Positions 59,671-64,000 of a stretch of 64,000 bases of DNA are shown here, piece after piece. Made by a program: the position numbers and the translations under genes. The stretch spans positions 620,001-684,000 of the forward strand of contig NC_090772.1 of assembly GCF_001761485.1 (NCBI RefSeq). The letters run 5' to 3'. Source of the DNA: Yarrowia lipolytica (Eukaryota; Ascomycota; Dipodascomycetes; Dipodascales). How positions within the stretch are numbered: position 1 is the stretch's first letter; each line of letters begins with the position of its first letter. The notes under the pieces were generated by a model. The model saw only the letters and a list, made by a program, of their open reading frames with translations. It was not told the DNA's origin and searched no databases.

Positions 59671-62600
59671 CCTCAGGTCCGCAGGGTTGTGCGTTTAGGC
59701 GAGAGTACAGCACGCACAGTACTTGTGCCATGGACATGTGCACCCTACAGTAGCTCCTTGTTAGTGCGAAACCATGTCACCGTTCGCCAGCTATACTAAT
59801 TACGATCGATCGAAGTTCCACTGGTGCTACAGGCTCTCCACTGTGGCGGAAGGATTGAGAAGTAAAAATCGGCGAAAATGCAACACTGGACGGAAAAAAC
59901 AACCTAAACGTTGCTGGTGGGCCAAACCATGGCTTATTGTCAACGGCGCAGCACTGTGACTCAGAAACAGCGACAATAAACCCGTAGAAATGGATCGTGC
60001 AAAAAGAACAACATATCAATACAAAGGACATAATTGTAGTGCCACCGCAGTCTCCGCATACAATGCCATCATATATACATGGTCAGCTATTGTTTCTGCT
60101 GGAATGTCTCAAACTCAACCAACTCAACCAGACGTGAAAAAAGTGCGGAACCCGACAACACATGCTACCAACGCTACTTGTACGTTTGGGGCAACATTGT
60201 AGCTGAATTCCGCCAATATTAAACGATAAAACCGCGCCAAGCTGGCGAAACACCACCATAGAGCTATTAACTACTGCTTCTGGCCCGGCCCCGCAGAGCT
60301 CCCACATCTCAGTCCAACCACGGCTCCTTCCTATACGTGGTTGTAGGGTTTATAGGCAAAAAGCTCGGGTTGCATAAGTCACCGTATTCGTTTAATTGAT
60401 GGTTGGTGGATTGTAAATACATAGAAGAAGCATTTTATGGACGAATTCCTCAACAAACACCGGAGGAGTTGCTATAACAGTGGTCCAGACTGCGAGGACA
60501 AGTGCGAGTTTTTCCCGCATCGCGACTAGGTCGGTTTTATGCCATCAATATTGAATGTAGCAACCATCTGCAACCACCGCCTCCAAACACGTTATCACCG
60601 GAGAAACCGCCTCCCCCATGTACTTGTACATACATACGCCGATGCAACTTGCAGTACAACAGTAGTTCACCTTCGATCTCTCGGTCACAATACAAGTACA
60701 AGTACAGTACACTACAAGATAGCGACTGTGGCTCTCCAAGTACACTAACTCGGGGAAAAGTAAACCTAACTAGCTTCCACAAAAAATCTCGATTAACTCG
60801 ACACTAGTGCTCCCGTCCATACGGAGTCCTACTCTATCGTACGAGTACAGTATGTACGAGTGCAGTGCACAAAAAATACGGCCTCAGATACGGAAACAGA
60901 CCTGTATGGCATATTCCCACATTAACTAAGACTGCGGCAGAACTCTTGGCTTTAGGCTCCGTTTTCCGCACCGGTATGCGGAAACCAACCATCTCAGTCG
61001 TTGGCATTTTTGTCCACGTATCCAAGCCGGCATCACGGAATTGGCACTACGGCGATTCCTATCTGACTCGCTTGCTATGGAATACGGCTCCAGGGATCCT
61101 ATTCTAACAACCGTCTATGATAATAACTATAGCTTTTAGTTCGCTATTATAATATCGTGTACTTGTAAGCTCCGGTAAGCTACGATCATCGCTGCACCCC
61201 AAATTGTCTCAGAGCTTGCCAAGTTGTGCTCGAACAACCGCGAAGCGAAATGAACTTGTGCAACGCGCTAAATTAGCAACCCTACTGCGTAAATCTTTCC
61301 GTCAAGTACTTGTAGTTTCTTGTTTGTGGTTGTGATGATTACTAATTGGTGGTCTCTTGGTGGTAGAGATGGATGGAAATTTCGGCGAAACATACCGATT
61401 GATCCGGTTGAGATAGGGAAAAAACAGGACCCAGGGTTATTCCGTAGTAAGCGCAAGTATATCCAATCCTCGAGAGCCCACTTCTTTCGGTCTCTGTACA
61501 GTAGTTGGTGTGTTATGAGCTTCCAGTACAACGCCTAGTTGACAGTGTAGCAACAAAAGGTCAAAAACACAACAGCCATAGATCAAGGAGTCGAGCAAAA
61601 GACTCGAGAAACTTCAAAGATTGTGGCTACCGAGCTCAATTTTTTCTAGCTTGAAAGCATTTCCTCGTTTTGCGATTTTTTTCTCTGGTGAGAATTTTCA
61701 AATCAAAAAAGTGAAACAAAAGGAGGCCAAAAGTCGCCCCTCAAAGCTGAAAACGAAACCGGAGTTGATCAAACGGTTTAGACAGCCGCGTCGAACACTA
61801 CTATCAAGTTACAAATTCAATAGAACGGCTACCCGCTTTCTACACGTGCGTACAGATGTCACAGGGGCCCTGTTTCACATTTAAGCCAGTCTAGTCAGTA
61901 GCATCAATGTTGTTCGATGGAGAGGTTGGAGAGTTGAATATGTACGAGTACAAGGACTTTGCGAAATGACTACAAGCACCGGTGCAGTACTTGTAGGACT
62001 GAGTGGGCTCTCAGACTTTGGCCAAGAGGAAGAATACAAGGATGACATCATAATGCATGTTTCTGTACGCCGCACATACTACTTGTACAACCTATGTGAA
62101 CGTGAGAGAAGAAGAAATAGTGTCTGCAGTTATTATAAACCACGCTTTGGTCAACTGGAGTCGTCAGAAGAAGTCCCCCCTGGCTTCAAGACTAGTGGAG
62201 ACATGGTTCACACGACACTTCACACTAGCAGGACAGCGCAGGGCTAGCGAAAAGTCACTGCCCCGTAGTTCGAAAAGAACCCGTATTAAAGAGCAAGAGT
62301 CTATACTGAGTTCTACATGCTTGTGTACACTACACGCGAGGGAATTACTTGTTCTCGTAGTCAAGCTACTTGTACTCTTACGGGTGGTATCCATTGAGCT
62401 GCCAACTGCTGTGCTGTTTTACATGCTAATGGTTTGGCTGAGGGGCCTATAGGTTAAGCGAAAGAAGTCTGAAAAGGGCCTCTTCGGTTGCTCTGAGACT
62501 CGGACGGTAGTTAATCTACACATTTCATTCCTCTCTGGGACAAGGAATACTTCACTTTGCGAGTTTGGATCAGAGAATGGAGCAAAGGAGACTACAGTAT

Positions 62601-64000
62601 GTACTGTACTTGTAGAATGTATCTATAAAATGATTTATCATCTCCTATGCTCTAAAAACTACTAGTACTGTACTCTGCGGGGATGGTGATGTGTACCCAA
62701 TGGGAGAGACAGCGGTCGAGAGAAAGGCGACGAAAACTTACACGAACCCCAAGGAGGTACAAGTACTACAAGTAGTAAAAGTACGGTACTTGTGGGGTTC
62801 TTCCTTCAAAGAATCAACTGCCAAGATTGCCAATGTACAGTAGCAATGCTCACACGGCTGCAGACTGGACAGAACAAAAGAGAAAGTGGGCTAACTTGTT
62901 GAGTGAATCCAAGGACGTTGCGAAAAGAAAAAAGGACGCCTAAACAACGGGCCGAGTGCCTCTCATGAATAACTGGGTTCGATCGGGCAAGCCCTATGTA
63001 AAAGAAAAGAGACTCTCGAAGGTGCAGGAGAAGAGATCATCACACTGTAGGATGGTTTGGAAATATGAAAGACGGTGGATGACATGCTGGGTTGATGCTA
63101 TACAGGCTTCTAGACTCCACCAGAAGCATCTCACGAGTCTAGCGGTCATTTTGATTCCAAAACATCTATACTTTCAAAGTTACCAAGAGGTATCTCAAGT
63201 TACCGTCGAGTGACAGGACATGAAAGACTGCATGGGGGGGATCACAAGAAAAAGGGTGAATTTGGGCTAATGTTGCTCTTTTCAACCCTGTTGATGTGTT
63301 TAAGAGAGGGGACTTTTCTTTGTCGGTTAATTTTGCCGAGTTTTGATAAGTTGTCAATTATTCGATATTTCAGAACGGGAGAAACAAAACGCCAGACAGC
63401 ATCCAACGGCATCAAAGACTTCGATTTTGTTTTTTCGGCCATTTTATTTTAATTAAAATCAAGTTCTCAACCTCGCTTTTCAAACCTGTATACACATTTT
63501 CGATGCTCATCTCGTTAGTTCACCACTCAACCTTGGGTGGTTAAGGGACCTGGAAGACGACACAGGGGAGGTCCAGTCAAACCAAAGAGATGATTAGTCC
63601 ATTTTAAGGGATGCTGAGAGCGTAAAAATCGACTCTTTGATGCTAAGGAACTTGTGTTAGGGCAGAATCTAGGCGTGAGTAAGTGAGTGTGAGGTGGCAT
63701 TAGACATGGGAGGGGTCGGGAGCAGTTGCTGAACCGATAGCTATGTCTGGGGTCGGTTAGATATCTGTATGGGCAATACTATTGCTCCTGATCAACTCCA
63801 TGGAGATTGTGATTCCGTCCTTTTTCTTCTTATTTGTCTTTTTTTTTACGCCACTGCGCTGTTCACCACCTGTGTGAGGAATCTCCAGGCTGCAACACAG
63901 AATGAAGATAGAGAGAACACCTGAGATGAGGAGAGTACAAAACGCGTCGAAGGGACTCAATGGTTGCTATTTACCAACTCTTTAGTACTCTTTTGAGATC

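Larger units (their letters stand above)
57079..64000. other. Gene-poor 6.9-kb end with many short repeats
   Basis: No gene could be supported. The frames present lack domains and Yarrowia-like codon use. The region is dense in ACAAGTAC/GTACTTGT motifs, has a run of 21 A (57400-57420) and three small tandem arrays between 59415 and 59670. It may be a large regulatory region or hold genes with small exons or RNA genes that I cannot see. Confidence 0.45.

Noticed and set aside
1-64000. Retroelements, DNA transposons, CRISPR arrays, rDNA array
   Set aside because: No transposase, integrase or reverse transcriptase motif, no long terminal repeats and no spacer-repeat array were recognised on reading; solo terminal repeats cannot be excluded without a repeat library.

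Overview
The window looks like a chromosome segment of a budding yeast of the Yarrowia clade, most probably Yarrowia lipolytica. The reasons are: introns with a GTGAGT-type donor and a CTAAC branch site only 1-5 bases before the 3' AG; a tRNA-Gly joined directly to a 5S rRNA sequence, an arrangement reported for Y. lipolytica; dispersed single 5S genes; codon use rich in GCC, AAG, GAG and CGA; and intergenic DNA full of CACGTGA and GTACTTGTAC-like motifs. No species database was consulted.

Layout. 1-4037: tandem pair of STL1-like MFS sugar/polyol transporters; the left copy carries an in-frame stop. 4399-4610: degenerate tRNA-Gly/5S unit. 4816-6765: spliced CDC11 septin. 8092-9876: MFS transporter. 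11091-12845: signal peptide peptidase. 14136-14218: tRNA-Lys. 16871-17695: PQ-loop membrane protein. 18441-18541: tRNA-Leu. 19060-19477: gamma-glutamylcyclotransferase-like exon. 21482-21964: YPD1. 22493-22585 and 23553-23640: tRNA-Ile and tRNA-Tyr. 24020-25900: MGS1. 26894-28678: LDB/MFG1-like regulator. 30840-31689: RPL34 (two exons). 32981-33283: PET117. 34894-36756: PHO80-type cyclin. 39581-40259: RPS28, whose first exon is only the ATG. 42666-43556: HIS1. 44424-44511: tRNA-Trp. 45063-45548: SRPBCC protein. 46526-48124: ARO8-like aminotransferase. 49500-50570: KAE1. 50722-51687: SEC20. 52435-52704: small orphan gene. 53576-53699: 5S rRNA. 55726-57078: KH-domain protein. 57079-64000: no convincing gene, many short tandem repeats.

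The genes are mostly conserved housekeeping genes in no operon-like order: amino-acid synthesis (HIS1, ARO8), translation (RPL34, RPS28, KAE1, tRNAs, 5S), membrane traffic and proteolysis (SEC20, signal peptide peptidase), signalling and cell cycle (YPD1, cyclin, CDC11, MFG1-like), genome maintenance (MGS1), respiration (PET117) and transport. No virus-like element, CRISPR array or transposon was recognised.

The observation most worth checking is a 15-base match (39301-39315) to about 1.5 units of the Yarrowia telomeric repeat, in a 2.8-kb gene-free gap. It could be a telomerase RNA template or an interstitial telomeric relic.
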